Shown: piece after piece, positions 17,093 through 27,107 of the stretch
Layout of the letters: every line of letters starts with the position of its first letter
How positions within the stretch are numbered: position 1 is the stretch's first letter
Source of the DNA: Streptomyces sp. Act143
Lineage (GTDB): Bacteria; Actinomycetota; Actinomycetes; Streptomycetales; Streptomycetaceae
Assembly (NCBI RefSeq): GCF_003143935.1
Contig: NZ_QFRX01000001.1
Coordinates: 2,329,587 to 2,393,586 of the forward strand
Reading direction: 5' to 3'
DNA length: 64,000 bases
Program-made: the position numbers and the translations under genes
Notes under the pieces: generated by a model
Database searches by the model: none
What the model was told of the DNA's origin: nothing
Seen by the model: the letters and a program-made list of their open reading frames with translations, nothing else

Positions 17093-18115
17093 TCACAGGG
17101 CGGCCGGCGCCGGCCCCACCAGCTCGGACAGCACGTCCTCCATGGTCACGAACCCCAGGACGGCACCCGCCTGCCCCGTCACCGCCGCCAGATGGCTGCC
17201 GTCGGCGCGCAGGGCGGTGAGGGTGTCGTCCAGCGGGGTGTCGATGCGGACCCGGGTCACCGGGTGCAGGGCGGTGCGCGGGAAGGGCCGGTCGCGGTCG
17301 GCGACGCCGAGGGTGTCCTTGATGTGCAGATAGCCCAGGAGCGCGCCCTGCGGGCCGGTGACCGGGAAGCGGGAGTAGCCCGCCTCGGCCGCCACCCGCT
17401 CCAGCCGCGCCGGGGTGACGGAGGCGTCGACGGTGCGCATCCGCCGGGTCGGGACGAGGATCTCGCCGACCGGGCGGGTGCCCAGCTCCAGGGCGTCCCG
17501 GAGCCGTTCGCCGTCGGCGGGCGAGAGCAGCCCGGCCTCGCTCGCGTCGAGGACCATCCGGGCCAGCTGGTCGTCGGTGAAGACCGACTCCACCTCGTCC
17601 TTCGGCTCGACGCGCAGCAGCCTCAGCAGGGTGTTGGCGAAGGCGTTGATGCCGAACACGAGCGGCCGCAGCAGCCGGGTGAGCGCCACCAGCGGCGGCC
17701 CGAGCAGCAGCGCGGTCGGCACGGGGGCCGCGAGCGCGATGTTCTTCGGGACCATCTCGCCGATCAGCATGTGCAGATAGGTCGCCACGGCGAGGGCGAT
17801 GACGAAGGCGATCGGGTGCACCAGGCCGTGCGGGATGTGCGCCGCCTCGAAGCCGGGCTCCAGCAGATGCGCGATGGCCGGTTCGGCGACCGCGCCGAGC
17901 ACCAGCGAGGAGACGGTGATGCCGAGCTGGGCGGTCGCCATCATCGCGGAGAGGTGTTCCAGGCCCCACAGGGTCATCCGGGCCCGCTTGTCGCCCTCCT
18001 TGGCGCGCGGTTCGATCTGGCTGCGGCGCACGGAGATCAGGGCGAACTCGCCGCCCACGAAGAACGCGTTGGTCAGCAGCGTCAGGGCGCCGATGACGAG
18101 TTGCAGGACGGTCAC
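17093..18115 (-). CDS. CNNM/CorC-family membrane protein with CBS pair (hemolysin-like)
   Basis: This 340-residue integral membrane protein has an N-terminal CNNM (DUF21) domain: start VTVLQLVIGALTLLTNAFFV, then GEFALISVRRSQIEPRAKEG, GITVSSLVLGAVAEPAI, and LIGEMVPKNIALAAP. A cytosolic CBS pair follows (YSRFPVTGPQGALLGYLHIKD; AVTGQAGAVLGFVTMEDVLSE). The C-terminal CorC_HlyC transporter-associated domain found in longer members is absent. Homologues export or regulate Mg2+, although annotation as hemolysin persists. The GTG at 18115 overlaps the stop of the upstream paralogue (GTGA), with GGAGGAG 5 nt upstream. The two gene products probably form a heteromeric transporter. Confidence 0.9.
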   Translation of the reverse strand: MTVLQLVIGALTLLTNAFFVGGEFALISVRRSQIEPRAKEGDKRARMTLWGLEHLSAMMATAQLGITVSSLVLGAVAEPAIAHLLEPGFEAAHIPHGLVHPIAFVIALAVATYLHMLIGEMVPKNIALAAPVPTALLLGPPLVALTRLLRPLVFGINAFANTLLRLLRVEPKDEVESVFTDDQLARMVLDASEAGLLSPADGERLRDALELGTRPVGEILVPTRRMRTVDASVTPARLERVAAEAGYSRFPVTGPQGALLGYLHIKDTLGVADRDRPFPRTALHPVTRVRIDTPLDDTLTALRADGSHLAAVTGQAGAVLGFVTMEDVLSELVGPAPAAL

Positions 18116-19449
18116 CGGGACTCCTCCCCCGCCTGGACCGGCACCTTGACCCGGGTCGGTTCCGGTGCCGGTGCGGTGATGCGGACACGGTCGGCGCGAT
18201 GGTGCTCGACCTCCAGGACGTCGAGCTCCCAGCCGTCGAGTGCGACGACGTCGCCCTTGGCGGGGATACGCGCGAGGCGGGTGGCGACCAGCCCGGCGAC
18301 GGTCTCGTAGGGGCCGTCCGGGGCCGCGAGTCCTATCCCCTCCAGTTCGTCGAGGCGGACGGAGCCCTCCGCCTCCCACGCTCCGGGGCCGACGGGTGCC
18401 AGGTCGGGGGCCTCGACGGGGTCGTGCTCGTCACGGACCTCGCCGACGACCTCCTCGACGATGTCCTCCATCGTGGCCACTCCGGCCGTACCGCCGTACT
18501 CGTCGATGATCACGGCCATCGTGCGGGTCGTGCGCAGCCGCTCCAGCAGCCGGTCCGCCGGGAGGCTGTCCGGCACCAGCAGGGGTTCGGTGGCCAGTGC
18601 GGTGACCGGGGTGACGGCCCGCTCCGCCGGCTCCAGGGCCAGTACGTCGCGGATGTGGACGGTGCCGACGACCTCGTCCAGGCTGTCGCGGTAGACCGGG
18701 AAGCGGGACAGGCCGGTGGCGTACGTCAGGTTGGCCGCGTCGGCGGCCGTGGCGTGCGCCTCCAGGGCCTGGACGTCGACGCGCGGGGTCATCACGTTCT
18801 GCGCGGTCAGCTCGCCCAGGTGCAGGGTGCGCACGAACAGCTCGGCGGAGTCCGCCTCCAGGGCGCCCTCGGCCGCCGAGTGCTCGGCCAGCGCGACCAG
18901 TTCCTCGGGTCCGCGCGCGGAGGCCAGCTCCTCGGCGGGCTCCAGGCCGAAGCGTCGTACGGCGCGGTTCGCGGTGTCGTTGAGGTGGCGGATGAACGGG
19001 CCGAAGGCGGCCGTGAAGCCGCGCTGCGGTCCGGCCACCACCTTCGCGACCGCCAGCGGCCGGGAGATCGCCCAGTTCTTCGGGACCAGTTCGCCGATCA
19101 CCATCAGCACGACCGTGGACAGGGCCACGCCCAGCACGGTCGCCACCGTCGGGGCGGCGCCGCCCAGGCCGGCGGCCTCCAGCGGGCCCCGCAGCAGCGC
19201 GGCCAGCGACGGCTCGGCGAGCATGCCGATCACCAGGGAGGTGACGGTGATGCCGAGCTGGGCACCGGAGAGCTGGACGGTCAGCCGGCGTACGGCCTCC
19301 AGGGCACCCTGCGCCCCGCGCTCGCCGGCCTCGGCGGCGCGCTCCAGCTCACCGCGCTCGACGGTGGTCAGGGAGAACTCGGCCGCGACGAACACCGCGC
19401 AGGCCAGGGTCAGCAGGAGGGCCGCCAGGAGCAGCAGGACCTCGGTCAC
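18112..19449 (-). CDS. CNNM/CorC-family membrane protein, full length
   Basis: The 445-residue paralogue of the following gene has the CNNM membrane domain (AALLLTLACAVFVAAEFSL; GAQLGITVTSLVIGMLAEPS; VLMVIGELVPKNWAISRP). The CBS pair follows (LSRFPVYRDSLDEVVGTVHI; TMAVIIDEYGGTAGVATMED), then a C-terminal CorC_HlyC domain (GSVRLDELEGIGL; ETVAGLVATRLARIPAKGD). It is probably a Mg2+/Co2+ efflux or transport-modulating protein. It starts at GTG 19449 after GGGGG at suitable distance. A candidate minus-strand promoter lies at 19569-19598. Because only this partner keeps the C-terminal domain, the pair looks like a duplicated and then specialised heteromer. Confidence 0.9.
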   Translation of the reverse strand: MTEVLLLLAALLLTLACAVFVAAEFSLTTVERGELERAAEAGERGAQGALEAVRRLTVQLSGAQLGITVTSLVIGMLAEPSLAALLRGPLEAAGLGGAAPTVATVLGVALSTVVLMVIGELVPKNWAISRPLAVAKVVAGPQRGFTAAFGPFIRHLNDTANRAVRRFGLEPAEELASARGPEELVALAEHSAAEGALEADSAELFVRTLHLGELTAQNVMTPRVDVQALEAHATAADAANLTYATGLSRFPVYRDSLDEVVGTVHIRDVLALEPAERAVTPVTALATEPLLVPDSLPADRLLERLRTTRTMAVIIDEYGGTAGVATMEDIVEEVVGEVRDEHDPVEAPDLAPVGPGAWEAEGSVRLDELEGIGLAAPDGPYETVAGLVATRLARIPAKGDVVALDGWELDVLEVEHHRADRVRITAPAPEPTRVKVPVQAGEESR

Positions 19450-19568
19450 CGCGCCACCCCCGTTCCCTCGCAGGGGCGGGTGTCGGCACGGCTGGTACTG
19501 GGAGGCTCACCCATGGCGGGTTCATGTCTCCTTCACGGATCGGCGGATCGGGCTGCTGCACACCCCAT

Positions 19569-19598
19569 GGTAAAGGGCGCGCAAAGCAGGCTGGTCAA
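19569..19598 (-). promoter_or_regulatory. Candidate promoter of the CNNM pair
   Basis: On the minus strand TTGACC (19598-19593) is followed after 18 bp by TTTACC (19574-19569). This would give a leader of about 110 nt before the GTG at 19449. The -10 is imperfect. Confidence 0.35.
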
Positions 19599-19675
19599 GA
19601 GCACAACGCCCGGGACTCCGCGGTTGTTCCGCCGATGGGGGGTTTACGTCGCCCGGAGTCGGCAAGGCGGACAGG

Positions 19676-20761
19676 ATGCCGCGCTTCGCCACCACACCTG
19701 CAACTCCCGTAAGACGCGCCCCGCACTCCGCGGGTTCCACAGCGGTGGCGGCAGAGCGGCCCCCGCGGCGGGACGCCTTCTTCGACAACGCCAAGTACCT
19801 GGCGATCGTGCTCGTCGCGATGGGACACGCCTGGGAGCCGCTGCGCTCCGACAGCCGCGCGGTCACCGCGCTCTACACGATCGTCTACGCCTTCCACATG
19901 CCGGCGTTCATCATCATCTCCGGCTACTTCTCCCGGACCTTCGACGCGAGTCCGGCGAAGATCAGGCGCCTGGTCACCGGGGTCGTCGTCCCCTACATCG
20001 TGTTCGAGACGGCGTACACCCTGTTCACCCGCTGGTCCGACGGGGAACCGGACCGCGCGATCAGCCTGCTCGACCCGCTGTATCTGACCTGGTTCCTGGC
20101 CGCGCTGTTCATCTGGCGGCTGACCACGCCGATCTGGCGGACCGTGCGGTGGCCGCTGCCCGTCGCCCTCGCCGTCGCGGCCCTCGCCACCCTCACCCCG
20201 TCCATCGGCAAGGACCTCGACCTCCAGCGCACCCTCCAGTTCCTGCCGTACTTCGTGCTCGGTCTGTGCCTGCGGCCGAAGCACTTCAGCCTGGTGCGCC
20301 AGTGGCGGGTGCGGCTCGCCGCCGCGCCGGTCTTCCTGGCCGCGCTCGCCTTCGCCTACTGGTCCGTGCCGCGGATGGACTACGCGTGGTTCTTCCACAA
20401 GGACGCCGCCGCGGACTTCGCCGTGCCCGACTGGTACGGGCCGCTGATGACGTTCGCCCTGTTCGGCTGCTCCCTCGTGCTGGTCACCTGCTTCCTGTCC
20501 TGGGTGCCCGGGCGCCGGACCTGGTTCACCGCCCTGGGCGCGGGCACGCTCTACGGCTATCTGCTGCACGGGTTCGTCATCCAGGCCGCCAACCACTGGC
20601 ACTGGTCCCACGTCGACTTCTTCCACCGGCCGCTCGGCAAGATCGCCGTCTCGCTCGTCGCCGGAGCGCTGGTGACCGCGCTGTGCACGGCGCCGGTGCG
20701 GCGGGTCTTCCGGTGCGTGATGGAGCCGAGGATGAACTGGGCCTTCCGCAGGGAGGCCTGA
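19676..20761 (+). CDS. Acyltransferase-3 family membrane protein (fucose 4-O-acetylase-like)
   Basis: The 361-residue polytopic membrane protein is of the acyltransferase-3/COG3594 type, which O-acylates sugars or cell-surface polymers. The hallmark RDAFFDNAKYLAIVLVAMGH near residue 31 contains the conserved His. It is followed by FHMPAFIIISGYFSRTF and the short arginine-rich loop that characterises this family. About ten hydrophobic helices span the rest (e.g. PYFVLGLCLRP; TLYGYLLHGFVIQAANHW with the second conserved His). The N-terminal ~30 residues are Pro/Ala/Arg-rich and cytosolic. The acceptor is unknown. It starts at ATG 19676 with a weak AAGGCGG ribosome site and is divergent from the CNNM operon. 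Confidence 0.88.
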   Translation: MPRFATTPATPVRRAPHSAGSTAVAAERPPRRDAFFDNAKYLAIVLVAMGHAWEPLRSDSRAVTALYTIVYAFHMPAFIIISGYFSRTFDASPAKIRRLVTGVVVPYIVFETAYTLFTRWSDGEPDRAISLLDPLYLTWFLAALFIWRLTTPIWRTVRWPLPVALAVAALATLTPSIGKDLDLQRTLQFLPYFVLGLCLRPKHFSLVRQWRVRLAAAPVFLAALAFAYWSVPRMDYAWFFHKDAAADFAVPDWYGPLMTFALFGCSLVLVTCFLSWVPGRRTWFTALGAGTLYGYLLHGFVIQAANHWHWSHVDFFHRPLGKIAVSLVAGALVTALCTAPVRRVFRCVMEPRMNWAFRREA

Positions 20762-20867
20762 GCGGGCGGCGGCACCCGGCCTTCACCGTTCGGGCACAAC
20801 GGCGGACTGACATGTGGGCGAGCGGGCACCTGTATGTCACCAACGAGTGAGGGGTGACAGACCGCCC

Positions 20868-21131
20868 ATGGAGATTTCAGGCGTCATCAGCGCGATCGTC
20901 ATCGGCATCGTGATCGGTGTTCTCGGCCGGCTCGTCGTCCCGGGCCGCCAGCGCATCGGCATCCTGTGGACGATCGCGATCGGCATCGTCGCCGCGTTCA
21001 TCGGAACCGGCATCGCCTCCGGCCTGGACGTCGCCGACACCAAGGGTGTCGACTGGGTCGAGTGGCTCATCCAGATCGCCCTCGCCGCCCTCGGCGTCGC
21101 CGCGATCAGCAAGGTGAAGGTGCGTCACTGA
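20868..21131 (+). CDS. GlsB/YeaQ/YmgE-family stress-response membrane protein
   Basis: This small (87-residue) transglycosylase-associated/GlsB family protein has three hydrophobic helices: the N-terminal VISAIVIGIVIGVLGRLVVP, then ILWTIAIGIVAAFIGTGIAS, and finally WLIQIALAALGVAAISKV. The conserved G-R-L-V-x-P-G turn between helices one and two is present (GRLVVPGRQRIG). Family members are induced by envelope or general stress, and their biochemical role is not known. The ATG at 20868 is used; the GAGGGG upstream is rather distant (13 nt). It is monocistronic. Confidence 0.88.
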   Translation: MEISGVISAIVIGIVIGVLGRLVVPGRQRIGILWTIAIGIVAAFIGTGIASGLDVADTKGVDWVEWLIQIALAALGVAAISKVKVRH

Positions 21132-21243
21132 GCGGCCGGGCCCGTCGCGGGCGGACCAGTGCGCCAGGTCACATTCCGAGCGAGAACAAGGTCACAGCCT
21201 TGCGCTCTGCTGGAACTTCAGTGATCTGCCCTAGCATCCGAGC

Positions 21244-23046
21244 ATGACGGTCCTGCCTGACGACGGGCTCGCGCTGGCCGCCGAGTTCCCTGACGCGACA
21301 CACGAACAATGGCAACACCTGGTGGCCGGGGTGCTGCGCAAGTCGGGCAAGGAGGTCTCGGACGGCGCGGCGGAGGATGCCCTGGCCACCGCGCTGGAGG
21401 ACGGACTCGGCGCCCGCCCCCTGTACACCGCCCGCGATGCCGCACCCGACCCCGGCCTGCCCGGCTTCGCCCCGTTCGTACGCGGCGGACGGGCGCAGGG
21501 CAACACGGTCGGCGGCTGGGACGTACGGCAGCGCCACGCGGCGGCGGACAACCAGGCCGTCCTGACCGACCTGGAGAACGGCGTCACCTCCGTGTGGCTG
21601 CCGATCGGCGAGGGCAGCGGCATCCAGGTGTCCGGCCTCGGCCGGGTGCTCGACGGCGTCTACCTCGATCTCGCGCCCGTCGTCCTGGACGCGGGTGCCG
21701 AGACCGAGGCCGCCGCCCAGGAGCTGCTGAAGCTGTACGAGGAGCGCGGCATCGCCCCCGACGCGGCCCGCGGCAACCTCGGCGCCGACCCGCTGGGGTA
21801 CGAGGCGCGCACCGGACGGTCCTACGACCTCGCCCCCGTGCTGAAGCTCGCCCGGCGGTACCCCGGGGTGCGCGCGCTCACGGTGGACGCGCTGCCGTAC
21901 CACGAGGCCGGCGGCTCGGCGGCGCAGGAGCTGGGGGCCTCGCTGGCGACCGGCGTGGCCTATCTGCGGGCCCTGACCGAGGCCGGGCTGAGCGCCGAAC
22001 AGGCCTGCGCCCAGCTGGAGTTCCGGTACGCGGCGACCGCCGACCAGTTCCTGACCATCGCCAAGCTGCGGGCCGCGCGCCGGCTGTGGGCGCGGGTGGC
22101 CGAGGTGTGCGGGGTGCCGAAGGCGGGCGCCCAGGTGCAGCACGCGGTGACGTCGCCGGTGATGATGACCCGCCGCGACCCGTGGGTGAACATGCTGCGC
22201 ACGACCATCGCGACGCTGGCCGCCGGGGCCGGTGGCGCCGACGCCGTGACCGTGCTCCCCTTCGACCAGGAGCTGGGGCTGCCGGACGCGTTCGCGCGCC
22301 GTATCGCCCGCAACACCTCCACGATCCTCATCGAGGAGTCGCATCTGTCCCGGGTGATCGACCCGGCGGGCGGCTCCTGGTACGTGGAGCGGCTGACCGA
22401 CGAACTCGCCCACGCGGGCTGGGAGTTCTTCCGGACCATCGAGCGGGACGGCGGGCAGGCGGCCGTGCTGCGCTCGGGCCGCCTGCGTACCGACCTGGCG
22501 ACGACCTGGGCGGCGCGCTCCAAGAAGCTCGCCAAGCGGCGCGAACCGGTCACCGGCGTCAGCGAGTTCCCGCACCTGGCCGAGAAGCCGGTCGTCCGTG
22601 AGCCCGCCCCGGAGCCGCTGTCCGGCGGTCTGCCGCGGGTCCGCCGCGACGAGGCCTTCGAGGAACTGCGCGCCCGCTCCGACGCCCACCTGGCCGCCAC
22701 CGGGACCCGCCCCCGCGTCCACCTGGCCGCGCTCGGCCCGGCCGCCGCGCACACCGCGCGGCTGACCTTCGCCGCGAACCTCTTCCAGGCGGGCGGCATC
22801 GAAGCCGTCACCGAGGGCACGTTCGAGGAGAGCGGTGCCACCGAGGTGTGCCTGTGCTCCAGCGACGCGCTGTACGCGGAACAGGCCGAGGACACCGCCC
22901 GTGAACTGCGCGAGGCGGGTGCCACGCACGTCTTCCTCGCCGGCCGTCCGGCGGAGTACGCGGGCGTGGACTCCTACGTCTTCGCCGGATGCGACGCCGT
23001 CTCCGTACTGTCCGCCGCTCTCGACCGCTTGGGGGTCGCCCGATGA
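21244..23046 (+). CDS. mutA: Methylmalonyl-CoA mutase small (beta) subunit
   Basis: This 600-residue non-catalytic subunit belongs to heterodimeric adenosylcobalamin-dependent methylmalonyl-CoA mutase, which interconverts (R)-methylmalonyl-CoA and succinyl-CoA. The TIM-barrel half ([59 protein letters not shown]) and the C-terminal B12-fold half are present. The latter lacks the D-x-H-x-x-G cobalamin ligand, as expected for this subunit. The stop overlaps the start of the large-subunit gene (ATGA). A TAGCAT element ends only 6 nt before ATG 21244 and there is no Shine-Dalgarno sequence, so a leaderless transcript is possible. In Streptomyces the enzyme supplies or drains methylmalonyl-CoA for polyketide building blocks. 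Confidence 0.95.
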   Translation: MTVLPDDGLALAAEFPDATHEQWQHLVAGVLRKSGKEVSDGAAEDALATALEDGLGARPLYTARDAAPDPGLPGFAPFVRGGRAQGNTVGGWDVRQRHAAADNQAVLTDLENGVTSVWLPIGEGSGIQVSGLGRVLDGVYLDLAPVVLDAGAETEAAAQELLKLYEERGIAPDAARGNLGADPLGYEARTGRSYDLAPVLKLARRYPGVRALTVDALPYHEAGGSAAQELGASLATGVAYLRALTEAGLSAEQACAQLEFRYAATADQFLTIAKLRAARRLWARVAEVCGVPKAGAQVQHAVTSPVMMTRRDPWVNMLRTTIATLAAGAGGADAVTVLPFDQELGLPDAFARRIARNTSTILIEESHLSRVIDPAGGSWYVERLTDELAHAGWEFFRTIERDGGQAAVLRSGRLRTDLATTWAARSKKLAKRREPVTGVSEFPHLAEKPVVREPAPEPLSGGLPRVRRDEAFEELRARSDAHLAATGTRPRVHLAALGPAAAHTARLTFAANLFQAGGIEAVTEGTFEESGATEVCLCSSDALYAEQAEDTARELREAGATHVFLAGRPAEYAGVDSYVFAGCDAVSVLSAALDRLGVAR

Positions 23047-25217
23047 CCGTCCCCGACTTCTCCGGGATCGATCTCGGAACTCCGGCCGCCACCGGCCACG
23101 CCGACGACTGGCAGGCGGCCGTCAAGAAGGCCGCCGACGGCGCCGACCTGCTCTGGGAGACCCCGGAGGGCATCCCGGTCAAGCCGCTCTACACCGGGCA
23201 GGACCTGGAGGGCCTGGACTTCCTGGACACCCGCCCGGGTGTGGCGCCGTATCTGCGCGGCCCGTACCCGACGATGTACGTCAACCAGCCCTGGACCATC
23301 CGCCAGTACGCGGGGTTCTCCACGGCCGAGGAGTCCAACGCCTTCTACCGCCGCAATCTCGCGGCCGGCCAGAAGGGCCTGTCGGTCGCCTTCGACCTGC
23401 CCACGCACCGGGGTTACGACAGCGACCACCCGCGCGTGACCGGTGACGTCGGCATGGCCGGCGTGGCCATCGACTCCCTCTACGACATGCGGCAGCTCTT
23501 CGACGGCATCCCGCTGGACCGGATGACCGTGTCGATGACGATGAACGGCGCCGTCCTGCCGGTGCTGGCGCTGTACATCGTCGCCGCCGAGGAACAGGGC
23601 GTGCCGCCCGAGAAGTTGGCCGGGACCATCCAGAACGACATCCTCAAGGAGTTCATGGTCCGCAACACCTACATCTATCCGCCGAAGCCGTCGATGCGGA
23701 TCATCTCCGACATCTTCGCCTTCACCTCGCAGCGGATGCCGCGGTACAACTCCATCTCCATCTCCGGCTATCACATCCAGGAGGCCGGTGCGACGGCCGA
23801 CCTGGAGCTGGCGTACACGCTCGCCGACGGTGTGGAGTACATCCGCGCGGGGCGGGAAGCGGGCCTGGACGTCGACGCGTTCGCGCCGCGGCTGTCGTTC
23901 TTCTGGGCGATCGGCATGAACTTCTTCATGGAGGTCGCCAAGCTGCGCGCGGCGCGCCTGCTGTGGGCGAAGCTGGTCAGGCAGTTCGACCCGAAGAACA
24001 CCAAGTCCCTTTCCCTGCGCACCCATTCGCAGACCTCCGGCTGGTCGCTGACCGCGCAGGACGTCTTCAACAACGTCACGCGCACCTGCGTGGAGGCGAT
24101 GGCGGCGACGCAGGGCCACACGCAGTCACTGCACACCAACGCCCTCGACGAGGCGCTCGCGCTGCCCACCGACTTCTCGGCGCGCATCGCCCGCAACACC
24201 CAGCTGCTGCTCCAGCAGGAGTCGGGCACCACCAGGGTCATCGACCCGTGGGGCGGCAGCGCGTACGTGGAGAAGCTGACGTACGACCTCGCGCGCAAGG
24301 CCTGGCAGCACATCCAGGAGGTCGAGGCGGCGGGCGGCATGGCCAAGGCCATCGACGCCGGCATCCCGAAGCTGCGCATCGAGGAGGCCGCGGCCCGCAC
24401 CCAGGCCCGCATCGACTCCGGCCGGCAGCCGGTGATCGGCGTCAACAAGTACCGGGTGGAGAGCGACGAGGCGATCGAGGTCCTCAAGGTCGACAACTCC
24501 TCGGTGCGCGCCCAGCAGATCGAGAAGCTGCGCCGGCTGCGCGCCGAGCGGGACGAGCGGGCCTGCCAGGACGCGCTCGACGCACTGACCCGGGCCGCGG
24601 GCGGCGAGGGCAACTTGCTGGAGCTGGCCGTGCACGCGGCCCGCGCCAAGGCGACCGTCGGTGAGATCTCCGACGCCCTGGAGAAGGTGTACGGCCGGCA
24701 CGCGAGCCAGATCCGTACGATCTCCGGCGTGTACCGCAACGAAGCAGGGGAGTCCCCGTCCGTGGACCGCACCCGCGCCCTGGTCGACGCCTTCGAGGAG
24801 GCGGAGGGCCGGCGCCCGCGCATCCTGGTCGCCAAGATGGGCCAGGACGGCCACGACCGCGGCCAGAAGGTCATCGCGACCGCCTTCGCCGACCTCGGCT
24901 TCGACGTCGACGTCGGCCCGCTGTTCCAGACCCCGGCCGAGGTGGCCCGGCAGGCCGTCGAGGCGGACGTGCACATCGTCGGGGTGTCGTCGCTGGCGGC
25001 CGGTCACCTCACCCTCGTACCGGCGCTCAAGGAGCAGCTGGCCGAGGAGGGGCGCGAGGACATCATGATCGTGGTCGGCGGGGTGATCCCGCCGCAGGAC
25101 GTGCCGACGCTCCTCGAGATGGGCGCCGCGGCCGTGTTCCCGCCCGGGACGGTGATCCCGGACGCGGCCCACGATCTGGTGCAGCGGCTGTCGTCGGACC
25201 TCGGGCACGACCTGTGA
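23043..25217 (+). CDS. mutB: Methylmalonyl-CoA mutase large (alpha, catalytic) subunit
   Basis: The 724-residue catalytic chain holds the substrate TIM barrel ([75 protein letters not shown]) and a C-terminal cobalamin domain with D602-G-H604-D-R-G607. H604 is the lower axial cobalt ligand (base-off/His-on binding). Downstream GVSSLAAGH and GGVIPPQD complete the B12 fold. The length is that of the bacterial alpha chain. It starts at ATG 23043, overlapping mutA by 4 bases, and its stop overlaps the meaB start (GTGA), so the three proteins are made in coupled fashion. Confidence 0.97.
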   Translation: MTVPDFSGIDLGTPAATGHADDWQAAVKKAADGADLLWETPEGIPVKPLYTGQDLEGLDFLDTRPGVAPYLRGPYPTMYVNQPWTIRQYAGFSTAEESNAFYRRNLAAGQKGLSVAFDLPTHRGYDSDHPRVTGDVGMAGVAIDSLYDMRQLFDGIPLDRMTVSMTMNGAVLPVLALYIVAAEEQGVPPEKLAGTIQNDILKEFMVRNTYIYPPKPSMRIISDIFAFTSQRMPRYNSISISGYHIQEAGATADLELAYTLADGVEYIRAGREAGLDVDAFAPRLSFFWAIGMNFFMEVAKLRAARLLWAKLVRQFDPKNTKSLSLRTHSQTSGWSLTAQDVFNNVTRTCVEAMAATQGHTQSLHTNALDEALALPTDFSARIARNTQLLLQQESGTTRVIDPWGGSAYVEKLTYDLARKAWQHIQEVEAAGGMAKAIDAGIPKLRIEEAAARTQARIDSGRQPVIGVNKYRVESDEAIEVLKVDNSSVRAQQIEKLRRLRAERDERACQDALDALTRAAGGEGNLLELAVHAARAKATVGEISDALEKVYGRHASQIRTISGVYRNEAGESPSVDRTRALVDAFEEAEGRRPRILVAKMGQDGHDRGQKVIATAFADLGFDVDVGPLFQTPAEVARQAVEADVHIVGVSSLAAGHLTLVPALKEQLAEEGREDIMIVVGGVIPPQDVPTLLEMGAAAVFPPGTVIPDAAHDLVQRLSSDLGHDL

Positions 25218-26206
25218 TCGATGTCGACGCGTATGTGAAGGGCGTGCTCGACGGGAAGCGGGCGATCATCGCGCGCGCCATCACGCTCGTCGAGTCCACC
25301 CGGCCGCAACACCGGGTGCTGGCGCAGGAGTTGCTCACCGCGCTGCTCCCGCACAGCGGCCGGTCGCGGCGGATCGGGATCAGCGGGGTGCCCGGCGTCG
25401 GCAAGTCCACCTTCATCGACGCCTTCGGCACCCTGCTCACCGGCCTCGGTCACCGGGTGGCGGTGCTGGCGGTGGACCCGTCCTCCACCCGCACCGGCGG
25501 TTCGATCCTCGGCGACAAGACCCGCATGGAGCGCCTGGCCGTCGACCCGGCGGCCTTCGTGCGCCCCTCCCCCACCGCGGGCACGCTGGGCGGGGTGGCC
25601 AAGGCGACGCGTGAGTCGATCGTGGTGATGGAGGCCGCGGGCTACGACGTGATCCTGGTGGAGACCGTCGGCGTCGGCCAGTCCGAGACCACGGTCGCGA
25701 ACATGGTCGACACGTTCCTGCTGCTGACCCTGGCCCGCACCGGCGACCAGCTCCAGGGCATCAAGAAGGGCGTCCTGGAGCTGGCCGACGTGATCGCCGT
25801 GAACAAGGCGGACGGCCCGCACGAACGCGACGCCAGGGCCGCGGCCCGTGAACTGGCGGGCGCGCTGAGGCTGATGCACGGGCCGGACCCGGCCTGGACC
25901 CCGCCCGTGCTGAGTTGCAGCGCCCGGGAGTCCACCGGCCTGGACACGGTCTGGGAGCGGATCGAACAGCACCGCACCCTGCTGGACTCCACCGGCCGCC
26001 TCACCGCCAAGCGCCGCGACCAGCAGATCGACTGGACCTGGAGCATGGTCCGCGACGAACTCCTGGACCGGCTGCACGCCGACCCGGCGGTACGCGCGCT
26101 CGCCCCCGAGCTCGAACAGCAGGTCAGGGAAGGCGAGTTGACGGCCACGCTGGCGGCCGAGCGCATCCTGAAGGCGTTCGGGGCGTCCGGCACCGAGGGC
26201 CGCTGA
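25214..26206 (+). CDS. meaB: MeaB-type GTPase, methylmalonyl-CoA mutase chaperone
   Basis: The 330-residue G3E/SIMIBI-class GTPase gates loading and reactivation of adenosylcobalamin in the mutase. The P-loop GVPGVGKS is at 58-65. Other GTPase motifs are [20 protein letters not shown] (switch I/Mg), ETVGVGQSE (Walker B/switch II), and NKADG (guanine specificity). The C-terminal dimerisation helices follow ([18 protein letters not shown]). It is translationally coupled to mutB by a GTGA overlap, the standard arrangement. Nothing is missing. Confidence 0.95.
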   Translation: MIDVDAYVKGVLDGKRAIIARAITLVESTRPQHRVLAQELLTALLPHSGRSRRIGISGVPGVGKSTFIDAFGTLLTGLGHRVAVLAVDPSSTRTGGSILGDKTRMERLAVDPAAFVRPSPTAGTLGGVAKATRESIVVMEAAGYDVILVETVGVGQSETTVANMVDTFLLLTLARTGDQLQGIKKGVLELADVIAVNKADGPHERDARAAARELAGALRLMHGPDPAWTPPVLSCSARESTGLDTVWERIEQHRTLLDSTGRLTAKRRDQQIDWTWSMVRDELLDRLHADPAVRALAPELEQQVREGELTATLAAERILKAFGASGTEGR

Positions 26207-26273
26207 GGGCCCTCGCTCATGGGAGTTCCGCTGCACACCGGGGCTCTGTCGCACCTGGCGGAGCGGTCCGCCG

Positions 26274-27053
26274 TCACCGCGCCGGCAGCCTGACCCCCAG
26301 TTCGTCGGCCGCCGCCCGCAGCACCGGCACCATCGCGACCATGTCGGCCATGCTGCGGCGGAAGGCCGGCGCGGCGGTGGACAGGGCGGCGAAGACGGTG
26401 CCGTCGGGGCGCAGGACGGGCACGGCGACGGCGCGCAGGCCCGCGTGGTGCTCCTCGTCGGCGGTGGCCCAGCCGCGTCCGGCGGCGCGGGCGACCTCCT
26501 CGCGCAGGACGTCCCGGTCGGTGATGCTGCGCGGGCCGTGCGGGGTGAGCTCGACGCGGTCGAGGAGATCCTCGCGGACGTCGTCGGGCGCGAAGGCCAT
26601 CAGGACCTTGCCCATGGAGGTGCAGTGCAGCGGCCCGTGGTGACCGGGGTCGCTGCGGACGCCGACCGGCAGGGGGCCGTCCACGTAGTGCACGTACAGA
26701 TGGCGGGTGCCGTCGAGGACGGACATCAGGGTGGCTTCCTCGGTCTGCCGCGTCACGCGCTGCATGACGGGGAGGGCGGTGCCGGCGAAGCCGTAGACCT
26801 GGCCCGCCTGCTGGCCGAGCCGGAACAGCCGGAGCCCCGGCTTGTAGCGCTTGCCCGCGGTCTCGAACTCCACCAGGCCCTCCCGGCACAGGGAGTTGAC
26901 CAGTCGGTGCGCGGTGCTGACGGCGACCCCGCTGGCCCGGGCCAGCTCGGACAGCGTGATGCCGTGCGGGTGTTCGCCGACCAGGACGAGCAGTCGGATG
27001 GCCCGGCCCACGACGTCGGACGGGACCTCACGCACCTCACTGGTGTCACTCAT
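26274..27053 (-). CDS. IclR-family transcriptional regulator
   Basis: This 259-residue regulator has an N-terminal winged helix (GITLSELARASGVAVSTAHR LVNSL), the linker KRYKPGLRLFRLGQQAG, and a C-terminal effector-binding domain (HYVDGPLPVGVRSDPG; GPLHCTSMGKVLMAF; GWATADEEHHAGLRAVAVPV). The gene is divergent from the ketogluconate/idonate dehydrogenase operon, and a pair of matching palindromes occupies the 54-bp gap. It is very probably an autoregulated repressor or activator that senses a sugar acid such as gluconate or 5-ketogluconate (inferred). The ATG at 27053 is the only convincing start. Confidence 0.92.
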   Translation of the reverse strand: MSDTSEVREVPSDVVGRAIRLLVLVGEHPHGITLSELARASGVAVSTAHRLVNSLCREGLVEFETAGKRYKPGLRLFRLGQQAGQVYGFAGTALPVMQRVTRQTEEATLMSVLDGTRHLYVHYVDGPLPVGVRSDPGHHGPLHCTSMGKVLMAFAPDDVREDLLDRVELTPHGPRSITDRDVLREEVARAAGRGWATADEEHHAGLRAVAVPVLRPDGTVFAALSTAAPAFRRSMADMVAMVPVLRAAADELGVRLPAR

Positions 27054-27066
27054 GGCCCACAGATTA

Positions 27067-27101
27067 CCATTGAGTGGATAGGTTTTCCACTGAATGGAAA
27101 A
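27067..27101. promoter_or_regulatory. Twin IclR operators CCA-YTGAR-TGG spaced 20 bp apart
   Basis: CCATTGAGTGG (27067-27077) and CCACTGAATGG (27087-27097) are near-identical copies. Each has inverted CCA/TGG arms, and their start points are 20 bp (two helical turns) apart. The second lies inside a longer perfect palindrome, TTTTCCA-CTGAA-TGGAAAA (27083-27101). This arrangement fits cooperative binding of two IclR dimers on one DNA face between the divergent genes. Confidence 0.75.
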
Positions 27102-27107
27102 ACAGCG

